DNA from: Facklamia sp964471435
GTDB lineage: Bacteria > Bacillota > Bacilli > Lactobacillales > Aerococcaceae
Direction: 5' to 3'
Length of the DNA stretch: 11,884 nucleotides
NCBI GenBank assembly: GCA_964471435.1
Contig: CAYYGA010000041.1
Span: 1-11,884 of the forward strand
The notes under the pieces: model-generated
Databases searched by the model: none
Told to the model about the DNA's origin: nothing
Seen by the model: only the letters and a program-made list of their open reading frames with translations
Made by a program: the position numbers and the translations under genes
Shown here: piece after piece, positions 5,704-11,884 of the stretch
How the letters are laid out: each line of letters begins with the position of its first letter
Position numbering within the stretch: the first letter of the stretch is position 1

Positions 5704-6855
5704 TTATTTCCAAGAAGGTGAGTTCATAACATTATTATCTTTTAGACGATCTTTATTATCAATCGCTAATTGAAGAATATCAGCAATTACTTTATCCGTT
5801 AACAAGTGAGGTTCTAAACCTAATTCTTGAAGAGCAGTATAGACTGCGGAGAAGTAATGTTCTTCAGCTTCAACACGTGGATTATCTACATGTTCAACTT
5901 TTGCATTAATGTCAAAATGGTCTTGAGCTGCTTTTTCAACCATTTCTGCTAGTTCCAGCACAGAGAAAGTTTCTGTAATTTGATTATATACTTTAAACTC
6001 TCCACGCTCAGCAGGATTTAAAGCTGCAATTTCAATACAGCGTACAGTATCTTCTATATGAATAAAACCTCTTGTCTGCCCGCCTTTACCATAAACCGAT
6101 AAAGGTAAATCGTTAGCTGCTTGAACAATAAAACGATTTAAGACTGTACCGTAAATACCATCATAGTCGAAACGGTTATGCAATACCGGATCCATAGCAG
6201 TTTCTGCTGTGTTTACCCCATAAACGACTCCTTGATTTAAATCGGTAGCACGGATTCCCCATGTACGACATGCAAACTCAATATTATGTGAATCATGAAC
6301 TTTTGTTAAATGGTAGTAAGAACCTGGTTTTTTAGGAAAAAGGACACGGTCTTTACGTCCTTTATGTTCTACTTCCAGCCAGCCTTCTTCAACTTCAATA
6401 TTCGGTGTACCATACTCACCCATTGTTCCTAATTTAATCAAGTGACAATCCGGTGCAAAATCTTTAATTGCGTACAAAACATTTAAATTACCTAATACGT
6501 TATTAGATTGTGTATAAATGGTGTGTTCACGAGAAATCATAGAATAAGGTGCCGAACGCTGCTCAGCATAGTGTACAAAAGCCTCCGGCTTAAATTCTTG
6601 AAAGACATCTGATAAGAAATCATAATCATTCAAATCACCTAAATATAATTGTATATCTTTATCAGTTAACTCTTTCCATTTTGCTACACGGTCTTCAATT
6701 GGTGCAATCGGTGTTAATGAATTCGAGTTTAACTCATTATCGATTTCACGACGAACTAAATTATCTAAAATGGCTACTTCATGGCCACGGTTAGATAAAT
6801 ATAAAGCAGTTGGCCATCCGCAAAACCCATCTCCACCAGCAACTATAATTCTCAT
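5704..6855 (-). CDS. sqdB: UDP-sulfoquinovose synthase (SQD1/SqdB family)
   Basis: NAD-dependent enzyme of the extended short-chain dehydrogenase family that converts UDP-glucose plus sulfite into UDP-sulfoquinovose, the sulfolipid head-group donor. The 383-residue product has a Rossmann GxxGxxG (GGDGFCG, residues 7-13), DNLVRREID (31-39), EQRSAPYSM (98-106), KLGTMGEYG (141-149) with catalytic Thr144, YHLTK (181-185) giving the Tyr/Lys pair, and NQGVVYGV (207-214). NPRVEAEEHY (325-334) near the C-terminus is also typical. These match Arabidopsis SQD1 nearly residue for residue, so the call is firm and distinguishes it from UDP-glucose 4-epimerase. I chose ATG at 6855 because the product then starts at MRIIVAGGDG and a GGGGG ribosome binding site lies eight bases upstream; an in-frame TTG at 6870 would add five residues. 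The sqdX-like gene follows after three bases. The protein is cytoplasmic and needs a sulfite source not seen here. Confidence 0.95.
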   Translation of the reverse strand: MRIIVAGGDGFCGWPTALYLSNRGHEVAILDNLVRREIDNELNSNSLTPIAPIEDRVAKWKELTDKDIQLYLGDLNDYDFLSDVFQEFKPEAFVHYAEQRSAPYSMISREHTIYTQSNNVLGNLNVLYAIKDFAPDCHLIKLGTMGEYGTPNIEVEEGWLEVEHKGRKDRVLFPKKPGSYYHLTKVHDSHNIEFACRTWGIRATDLNQGVVYGVNTAETAMDPVLHNRFDYDGIYGTVLNRFIVQAANDLPLSVYGKGGQTRGFIHIEDTVRCIEIAALNPAERGEFKVYNQITETFSVLELAEMVEKAAQDHFDINAKVEHVDNPRVEAEEHYFSAVYTALQELGLEPHLLTDKVIADILQLAIDNKDRLKDNNVMNSPSWK

Positions 6856-6937
6856 CTTAAGAGCCCCCAATAATTAAATTTATTAATTTTGCATAATAAT
6901 CTATTTATGCTTGTAAACTTCACAACCATATAGCCTA

Positions 6938-6966
6938 ATATTACTAAAAAGTCATTAAATTGTCTA
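6938..6966 (-). promoter_or_regulatory. Possible sqdB promoter
   Basis: On the minus strand TAGACA (6966-6961) and TAATAT (6943-6938) are 17 bases apart, five and four matches to consensus. The predicted start is near 6931, about 75 bases before sqdB. It is a moderate match in AT-rich DNA and is listed as the best candidate only. Confidence 0.35.
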
Positions 6967-7049
6967 ACTTATCCATTCTTATTACTTTTACTTATACTAC
7001 TTCTAAAAGAATCATTTTAAATTTTAATCAAATAACTCAATCATTCACA

Positions 7050-7079
7050 TTGACATTCTAATAGTACGCGTTATATAAT
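7050..7079 (+). promoter_or_regulatory. ppdK operon promoter
   Basis: A perfect -35 box TTGACA (7050-7055) and a perfect -10 box TATAAT (7074-7079) are separated by 18 bases. The predicted start is around 7085-7087, only about 33 bases before the TTG start of ppdK. A promoter this close to consensus would be strong unless repressed, and an inverted repeat begins exactly at the -10 box. Confidence 0.85.
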
Positions 7080-7105
7080 TTAAAAAACCGCTTTTTTAAA
7101 TTATA
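7074..7105 (+). promoter_or_regulatory. Perfect 14-bp inverted repeat, probable operator of ppdK operon
   Basis: TATAATTTAAAAAA (7074-7087), spacer CCGC (7088-7091) and TTTTTTAAATTATA (7092-7105) form a perfect 14+14 inverted repeat covering the -10 box, the predicted start point and the first base of the ribosome binding site AGGAGG. Because transcription would start inside the left arm, an RNA hairpin could not form in full, so a protein-binding DNA operator is the simpler reading. The CcpN-like protein encoded downstream is the natural candidate; this is inference. Confidence 0.6.
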
Positions 7106-7118
7106 GGAGGGCTTAAAT

Positions 7119-9737
7119 TTGCAAAGAGTATACGCTTTTAATGAAGGAAACGCTTCGATGAAGGACTTATTAGGTGGAAAAGGAAGTAATTTGGCTGAAA
7201 TGACTCAGTTAGGTTTGCCAGTTCCACAAGGTTTCACAATCACTACAGCAGCCTGTTTAGAATATTTAGATCATTCTAATGAATTGAGTGAGGAGTTAAA
7301 AAAAGAAATAATCGAAGCTGTTAAGCACTTAGAAGACAGTATCAATAAGCAGTTTAATAACGACACTAATCTTTTATTAGTTTCTGTTCGTTCAGGAGCA
7401 AAATTTTCAATGCCAGGTATGATGGATACCATTTTAAATCTCGGTTTGAACGATGAAAATGTAATAAAATTAGCAAACTTAACCCAAAATGAACCTTTTG
7501 CTTACGACTGCTACCGTCGTTTACTACAAATGTACGGTAATGTTGTTTATGACATTGAAGGAAAGCTTTTTGAGAATATCTTAACTCAACACAGAGAAAA
7601 GAATAATTATTTAACTGACAGCCAGTTTACAGCAGATGACTTAAAACAAATTGTTCAAGAATTCAATCAAGTATTTGTAGATGAGTTAGGTCATCCCTTC
7701 CCGCAAGATGTAAATCAACAGATCTTTGCAGCAGTTGAAGCAGTCTTTAAATCTTGGGATAATGATCGGGCAAAAGTTTATAGACGCATGAATAATATAC
7801 CTGACTCACTGGGAACAGCTGTTAATATTCAAGAGATGGTATTTGGAAATAGAGGCGAAACGAGCGGTACGGGAGTCCTCTTTACGCGTAACCCTGCCAA
7901 CGGAGATCATGAGCTATATGGTGAATACTTAACAAATGCACAAGGAGAAGATGTGGTGGCCGGCATCCGTACTCCAATGTCTATTACTCGTTTGAAAGAC
8001 CAAATGCCGAATATTTATGATGAAATTTTAGAATTAACCACTCAATTGGAAAAACATTATAAAAATATGCAAGATATAGAGTTCACGATTGAGGAAGGCA
8101 AGCTTTACTTACTACAAACTCGAAATGGTAAGAGAACTGCTCATGCCGCTGTAAAAATAGCTGTTGATTTTGTAGAAGAAGGATTGCTTTCTCAAGAAGA
8201 AGCATTACTTACAATTTCACCTGATTCTTTAAATCAGTTACTTCACCCAACTTTTGATGAAAGGGCTCTGCAGCTTGCAACAGTTATTTCAGATAAGGGG
8301 TTGCCAGCCTCACCTGGTGCGGCTACCGGACAAGTGGTGTTCGATGCTGCTACTGCTAAAGAGTGGACAGATGCCGGCAAAAAAGTAGTTTTAGTACGTC
8401 ATGAAACCTCCCCGGAAGATATCGTAGGCATGTATTCTGCAGAAGCCATTGTTACAAGCCAAGGTGGTATGACCTCACACGCCGCAGTTGTAGCCAGAGG
8501 GATGGGTAAATGTTGTGTAGCCGGGTGCAGTGAACTTGAGATAAATGAGTCTAATAAAATGTTGACCTATCCTGGTGGAAAGTTAGTTGAAGGAGATACT
8601 ATTTCTGTTGATGGTTCAACAGGAACTCTTTATAGGGGTGAAGTAGACACCACTCCAGGTGGAGCAAATGAAGACTTTGATCAAATTCTAGAATGGGCCC
8701 GCGAGAATTCTACTATGGGTATTCGTATGAATGCCGAAACAGAAAGTGATATTCAAAATGGATTAGACTTTGGAGCTAGTGGTATTGGTTTAGTCCGAAC
8801 TGAACACATGTTTTTTGAACCTAACCGTCTGATAGCTATCCGTCAATTTTTATTATCTAAAGACAAGGAACAGCAACAAAAAGCTTTAGAAGCTATTAAA
8901 GTGTATCAAGTGGAAGATTTTGAATCTATTTTTGCCTTAATGAAAGATAAACCAGTAACTGTACGCTTACTTGATGCTCCATTACACGAGTTCCTGCCGC
9001 ATAGTAAAACTGAAATTGAGCAAGTTGCTAAAGATTTAAATATGACGACGGCTGAATTAACAGACCGTGTAAGTTCTATGGCTGAAGTTAACCCTATGAT
9101 GGGACATCGTGGATGTCGTATGGGTATGTCTTATCCAGACCTATACATAATGCAGGCAGAATCTGTTCTGCGTAGTGCATGGATTCAAGCAAAAGAAGGG
9201 ATTGCTGTAAAACCGGAAATTATGATTCCTTTAGTCAGTTCTAAAGAAGAGTTGACTCGATTAAAGAAAAAAATTGAAGCTCATTTAGATCAAATTATTG
9301 CTGATAATAATATGCAGATTTCTTATGCTGTCGGGACGATGGTTGAAACACCAAGAGCATGTTTAACTGCTGATGCCCTAGCACAGGATAGTGACTTTTT
9401 CAGCTTTGGTACTAACGATTTAACACAGTTGGCCTTTGGCTATTCAAGAGATGATGCAGGTAAATTCCTGAATCAATATTTAGATGAAGGCGTACTATCT
9501 AATGATCCCTTCCAGACAGTAGACCGTGAAGCTGTTGGCGAACTCATTAAAATTGCAACTGAAAAAGGCCGTGATGCCAAGCCGAGTCTTAAAGTAGGTG
9601 TTTGTGGAGAATTAGGCGGTGATCCACTGTCGATTGAATTCTTCCAACATATTGGATTAAGTTATGTATCATGCTCACCTTATCGTATTCCTATTGCTCA
9701 ATTAGCAGCTGCTCAAAGCGCCATAAAAAGCAAATAA
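7119..9737 (+). CDS. ppdK: Pyruvate, phosphate dikinase (TTG start)
   Basis: Cytoplasmic enzyme for the reversible reaction pyruvate + ATP + phosphate to PEP + AMP + pyrophosphate, used for gluconeogenic PEP formation or, in reverse, pyrophosphate-linked glycolysis. The 872-residue product has the family's usual length. Domains in order: ATP-grasp nucleotide-binding domain (KGSNLAEM at residues 21-28, SVRSGAKFSMPGMMDT at 89-104, LLQTRNGKRT at 331-340); swivelling phosphohistidine domain with GGMTSHAAVVARGMGKCCVAG (from 449), where His454 carries the phosphate and Thr452 is the expected PDRP target; PEP/pyruvate TIM barrel with GIGLVRTEHMFF (555-566), the metal-binding MVETPRA region (741-747), FGTNDLTQ (763-770) and the acid/base Cys829 in GVCGELGG. 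The TTG start at 7119 is chosen because AGGAGG lies eight bases upstream and the conserved VYAFNEG begins there; the first ATG would remove 13 conserved residues. It is the first gene of a three-gene operon. Confidence 0.98.
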   Translation: MQRVYAFNEGNASMKDLLGGKGSNLAEMTQLGLPVPQGFTITTAACLEYLDHSNELSEELKKEIIEAVKHLEDSINKQFNNDTNLLLVSVRSGAKFSMPGMMDTILNLGLNDENVIKLANLTQNEPFAYDCYRRLLQMYGNVVYDIEGKLFENILTQHREKNNYLTDSQFTADDLKQIVQEFNQVFVDELGHPFPQDVNQQIFAAVEAVFKSWDNDRAKVYRRMNNIPDSLGTAVNIQEMVFGNRGETSGTGVLFTRNPANGDHELYGEYLTNAQGEDVVAGIRTPMSITRLKDQMPNIYDEILELTTQLEKHYKNMQDIEFTIEEGKLYLLQTRNGKRTAHAAVKIAVDFVEEGLLSQEEALLTISPDSLNQLLHPTFDERALQLATVISDKGLPASPGAATGQVVFDAATAKEWTDAGKKVVLVRHETSPEDIVGMYSAEAIVTSQGGMTSHAAVVARGMGKCCVAGCSELEINESNKMLTYPGGKLVEGDTISVDGSTGTLYRGEVDTTPGGANEDFDQILEWARENSTMGIRMNAETESDIQNGLDFGASGIGLVRTEHMFFEPNRLIAIRQFLLSKDKEQQQKALEAIKVYQVEDFESIFALMKDKPVTVRLLDAPLHEFLPHSKTEIEQVAKDLNMTTAELTDRVSSMAEVNPMMGHRGCRMGMSYPDLYIMQAESVLRSAWIQAKEGIAVKPEIMIPLVSSKEELTRLKKKIEAHLDQIIADNNMQISYAVGTMVETPRACLTADALAQDSDFFSFGTNDLTQLAFGYSRDDAGKFLNQYLDEGVLSNDPFQTVDREAVGELIKIATEKGRDAKPSLKVGVCGELGGDPLSIEFFQHIGLSYVSCSPYRIPIAQLAAAQSAIKSK

Positions 9738-9760
9738 ACCCTAAATAGAGGAGGTGGACA

Positions 9761-10375
9761 ATGAAGCTGTCTCAGAGACAAAAGCAAATTATTCAGATTG
9801 TTAAAGAGAATGAACCTATCAGCGGAGACTTGATTGCGCAGCATTTAGGCCTTACCAAGTCCACACTCAGAAGTGATTTTGCCGTACTGACAATGACGGG
9901 CATCTTGGATGCCCGTCAAAAAGTTGGTTATATCTATTCAGGCATGACCCAGAACTCTTTGCTGGCCGAGAGCTTAACTGAACATCCTATAAAAGATTTA
10001 ATGATACAACCACTTATCGTAACTCCAGATACTTCTGTATTAGATGGTATCACAGAACTTTTCATGTATGATGCTGGAACACTCTATGTTATAGACAATG
10101 AAACAGAAAAATTAACAGGCCTGGTCTCTAGAAAAGATTTACTCAGATCGATATTAGGACAAAATACTCAAACAGCTTTAGCAGTCATTATGACCCGCAT
10201 GCCGAATATTATCGTAGCGCAGGCTGATCAATCTGTATTAGAAGCTGCTCAATTACTTTCTCAACATCAAATTGATTCTTTACCAATTGTTACACCAGAC
10301 TACAAAGTCATTGGTAAAATTACAAAATCAAATATCGTCGATTTTCTTGTGGACCTTTGCAATTCGGAGGAATAA
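9761..10375 (+). CDS. ccpN: CcpN-like transcriptional regulator (HTH + two CBS domains)
   Basis: A 204-residue regulator of the CcpN/YqzB type. In Bacillus subtilis CcpN represses gluconeogenic genes (gapB, pckA) during glycolytic growth, and its gene adjoins yqfL. Residues 5-58 form a winged HTH of the DeoR-like kind, with the likely recognition helix at about 32-43 (TKSTLRSDFAVL). Two CBS domains follow, at about 73-133 (DLMIQPLIVTPDTSVLDGI at 79-97) and 140-199 (MTRMPNIIVAQADQSVLEAA), probably sensing adenine nucleotides. The start is ATG at 9761 with a GAGGAGGTGG site, 23 bases after the ppdK stop; the ppdR start is one base beyond its stop. The arrangement suggests it controls its own operon, perhaps through the inverted repeat upstream of ppdK. 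It could be a ppdK-specific paralogue rather than the true orthologue of B. subtilis CcpN. Confidence 0.88.
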   Translation: MKLSQRQKQIIQIVKENEPISGDLIAQHLGLTKSTLRSDFAVLTMTGILDARQKVGYIYSGMTQNSLLAESLTEHPIKDLMIQPLIVTPDTSVLDGITELFMYDAGTLYVIDNETEKLTGLVSRKDLLRSILGQNTQTALAVIMTRMPNIIVAQADQSVLEAAQLLSQHQIDSLPIVTPDYKVIGKITKSNIVDFLVDLCNSEE

Positions 10376-10376
10376 G

Positions 10377-11198
10377 ATGACCTTAGACAACCAACCGAAA
10401 TTTTATATTATATCGGACTCTGTAGGTGAAACTGCCTTAAGAGCAACAAACGCTGCTTTAGCCCAGTTTCCCTCATTAACACAAAAAAGTATGAAACGTT
10501 TCCCTTTCATTAATAATATGGAAGAACTTCAACCTGTATTAATTGAGGCACAAAAAGTAAATGCAATTATTGTGACCACTTTAGTTAATAGAGAACTGGA
10601 CAATTATGCCCGGGATTTTGCATCTGAGCATTCACTCGCTTACTATAATGTGATTCGTGAGTTAATGACGATTATTACTAATCAAACAGATTTAGAGCCT
10701 ACTGAAAAATATGGACAACTTCATCGTTTAGATGATCACTATTTCGATCGCATTCAAGCCATTGAATTTGCTGTTAAATATGATGATGGAAAAAACCGTA
10801 AAGGTTTTGAATTAGCAGATATTATTTTGTTAGGAGTTTCTCGTTCATCTAAAACTCCTTTAAGTATGTATATGGCTAATAAATCTTATAAAGTAGCCAA
10901 TCTACCTATTTTCCCGGAAGTACATATTCCGGAGGAAATATATAATGCAGAATCTAAACGCATTTTTGGTCTTACTGCTTCACCTCTTTATATTCAAAGC
11001 ATTCGCCAAAAAAGAGTTGAAATGATGGGCTTAGGATCCGGTGCTTCTTACTCTAATTTAGAACGTGTAAAGCAGGAATTAATTTTTGCTGAAGATCTTT
11101 ACTATAAATTAGGAGCAGAGGTTATTAATATTGAAAACCAGTCCATAGAAGAATTATCTGAGCACATTTTAGGAATCTACAATGCTTCATTTGCTTAG
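10377..11198 (+). CDS. ppdR: PPDK regulatory protein (PDRP; bifunctional kinase/Pi-dependent phosphorylase, YqfL/DUF299 family)
   Basis: A 273-residue protein of the family that switches pyruvate-phosphate dikinase off by ADP-dependent phosphorylation of a threonine near its catalytic histidine, and on again by phosphate-dependent dephosphorylation. Features: N-terminal FYIISDSVGETA (residues 9-20), RLDDHYFDRIQAIEFAVKYD (117-136), the P-loop GVSRSSKT (153-160) and the following TPLSMYMA. The expected target, Thr452 two residues before His454, is present in the ppdK product encoded two genes upstream. I chose ATG at 10377 because a GGAGG site (10366-10370) precedes it and it lies one base after the ccpN-like stop. 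An in-frame extension back to 10272 exists but overlaps ccpN and lacks family resemblance. The last gene of the operon, closed by the terminator at 11204-11235. Confidence 0.95.
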   Translation: MTLDNQPKFYIISDSVGETALRATNAALAQFPSLTQKSMKRFPFINNMEELQPVLIEAQKVNAIIVTTLVNRELDNYARDFASEHSLAYYNVIRELMTIITNQTDLEPTEKYGQLHRLDDHYFDRIQAIEFAVKYDDGKNRKGFELADIILLGVSRSSKTPLSMYMANKSYKVANLPIFPEVHIPEEIYNAESKRIFGLTASPLYIQSIRQKRVEMMGLGSGASYSNLERVKQELIFAEDLYYKLGAEVINIENQSIEELSEHILGIYNASFA

Positions 11199-11203
11199 GA
11201 GAT

Positions 11204-11235
11204 AAAAAAAACGCCCATACAGGGCGCTTTTTTTA
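11204..11235 (+). terminator. Terminator of ppdK-ccpN-ppdR operon
   Basis: The stem CGCCC-ATACA-GGGCG (11212-11226) begins 14 bases after the ppdR stop. It is flanked by eight A residues on the left and, after one C, seven T residues on the right, so the A and T runs extend the stem. The A run means it could also act on the minus strand as a backup terminator for tuf. Confidence 0.88.
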
Positions 11236-11286
11236 TTTATTTTCAGAAGAAGCCAGGGGTAATGTTAAGTTTTTAGTTTTCTCTAC

Positions 11287-11316
11287 AAAAAAAGCATCCT
11301 GCTTAGCAGAATGCTT
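11287..11316 (-). terminator. Terminator of tuf
   Basis: The arms AAGCAT (11292-11297) and ATGCTT (11311-11316) enclose CTGC-TTA-GCAG (11299-11309), giving a 10-bp stem with one C-A mismatch. On the minus strand it is followed by seven T residues (11293-11287). No T run follows on the plus strand, so it serves tuf only. It starts about 20 bases beyond the tuf stop codon. Confidence 0.88.
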
Positions 11317-11336
11317 GATGATTAAAATATTTATAA

Positions 11337-11884
11337 TTAACCGATGATTTTAGATACTGTACCAGCACCAACAGTACGTCCACCTTCACGGATTGAGAAA
11401 CGAGTTCCGTCTTCAATAGCGATTGGGTGAATTAATTCAACTGTCATTGCTACGTTATCTCCAGGCATAACCATTTCAGTTCCTTCTGGTAATTCTACAA
11501 CACCTGTAACGTCTGTTGTACGGAAGTAGAATTGAGGACGGTAGTTAGTAAAGAATGGAGTATGACGTCCACCCTCTTCTTTTGATAATACATAAACTTC
11601 AGCTTCGAATTTAGTATGAGGTGTGATTGTACCAGGCGCAGCTAATACTTGTCCACGTTCGATATCATCACGCGTAACACCACGTAGTAAAGCACCGATG
11701 TTATCTCCAGCTTCAGCATAGTCTAACATTTTACGGAACATTTCTACTCCGGTTACAATTGATTTAGTAGTTTTCTCATTAATACCTACAATATCAACTT
11801 CGTCACCAACACGAACTTGTCCACGCTCAACACGTCCAGTAGCAACTGTACCACGACCAGTAATTGAGAATACGTCCTCAATTG
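11337..11884 (-). CDS. tuf: Elongation factor Tu, C-terminal part (5' end outside window)
   Basis: EF-Tu delivers aminoacyl-tRNA to the ribosome as a GTP complex. The window holds the last 181 or so codons of a protein normally near 395 residues: the end of the GTPase domain linker and domains II and III. The frame is open from the window edge (IEDVFSITGRGTVATGRVER) through FTNYRPQFYFRTTDVTG and IREGGRTVGAGTVSKIIG to TAA at 11337. The internal ATG at 11741 is not a start; the frame reads through it with conserved sequence. The GTP-binding motifs lie outside the window. tuf normally ends the str operon (rpsL-rpsG-fusA-tuf) and here is in the same orientation as the S10 operon 7 kb away. Confidence 0.98.
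   Translation of the reverse strand, partial: IEDVFSITGRGTVATGRVERGQVRVGDEVDIVGINEKTTKSIVTGVEMFRKMLDYAEAGDNIGALLRGVTRDDIERGQVLAAPGTITPHTKFEAEVYVLSKEEGGRHTPFFTNYRPQFYFRTTDVTGVVELPEGTEMVMPGDNVAMTVELIHPIAIEDGTRFSIREGGRTVGAGTVSKIIG

Larger units (their letters stand above)
6856..7118. other. Divergent intergenic control region sqdB / ppdK
   Basis: This 263-bp AT-rich stretch holds no credible gene. It separates the minus-strand sulfolipid cassette from the plus-strand ppdK operon and carries the promoters of both. The right end is dominated by the ppdK promoter and its inverted repeat. The left end holds the sqdB ribosome binding site. The middle part (about 6970-7040) shows nothing I can interpret. 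Confidence 0.8.

Noticed and set aside
6856..6870. TTG start for sqdB five codons upstream of the chosen ATG
   Set aside because: It would place the start on top of the GGGGG ribosome binding site, and the conserved Rossmann N-terminus begins at the ATG at 6855.
7074..7105. Reading the ppdK palindrome as a transcription terminator
   Set aside because: The stem is almost all A-T, no coding unit ends there on either strand, and the predicted ppdK start lies inside it.
10272..10376. N-terminal extension of the PDRP frame by 35 codons
   Set aside because: It overlaps the ccpN-like gene in another frame and does not resemble the family. ATG at 10377 has a good ribosome binding site and begins at the conserved N-terminus.

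Overview
The window is chromosomal DNA from a low-GC Gram-positive bacterium (class Bacilli). The AT-rich base composition, strong AGGAGG ribosome binding sites, consensus SigA-type promoters, the S10-operon gene order and the CcpN/PDRP regulatory pair all point that way. The exact genus cannot be read from the sequence. Lactobacillales (Aerococcaceae or Carnobacteriaceae) or a Staphylococcaceae relative are plausible, at low confidence.

Layout. (1) Positions 1-4078, minus strand: the first eight genes of the S10 ribosomal protein operon, rpsJ-rplC-rplD-rplW-rplB-rpsS-rplV-rpsC, with rpsC cut by the window edge. (2) 4079-4551: the S10 leader region with two good minus-strand promoters, a possible structured 5' leader, and a plus-strand promoter-like site that could drive a very short RNA. 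(3) 4552-6855, minus strand: a two-gene cassette, sqdB (UDP-sulfoquinovose synthase) followed by an sqdX-like glycosyltransferase, closed by a bidirectional terminator. Together they predict synthesis of the sulfolipid SQDG, which is typical of chloroplasts and photosynthetic bacteria and unexpected here. (4) 6856-7118: a divergent control region with a perfect-consensus promoter for ppdK overlapped by a perfect 14-bp inverted repeat. (5) 7119-11198, plus strand: ppdK, a ccpN-like HTH/CBS regulator and the PPDK regulatory kinase/phosphorylase gene. This is a compact unit holding an enzyme (pyruvate to PEP), a probable transcriptional regulator and a post-translational switch. (6) 11199-11336: two terminators for the convergent units. 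(7) 11337-11884, minus strand: the 3' part of tuf (EF-Tu).

In many Bacilli tuf (end of the str operon) lies just upstream of the S10 operon in the same orientation. Here that junction is kept in order and orientation but is interrupted by about 7 kb of metabolic genes: the sulfolipid cassette and the pyruvate-phosphate dikinase module. No rRNA, tRNA, CRISPR array, insertion sequence or phage gene was seen. The most notable items are the sulfolipid cassette, the palindromic operator-like element on the ppdK promoter, and the small-RNA candidate beside the S10 promoters.
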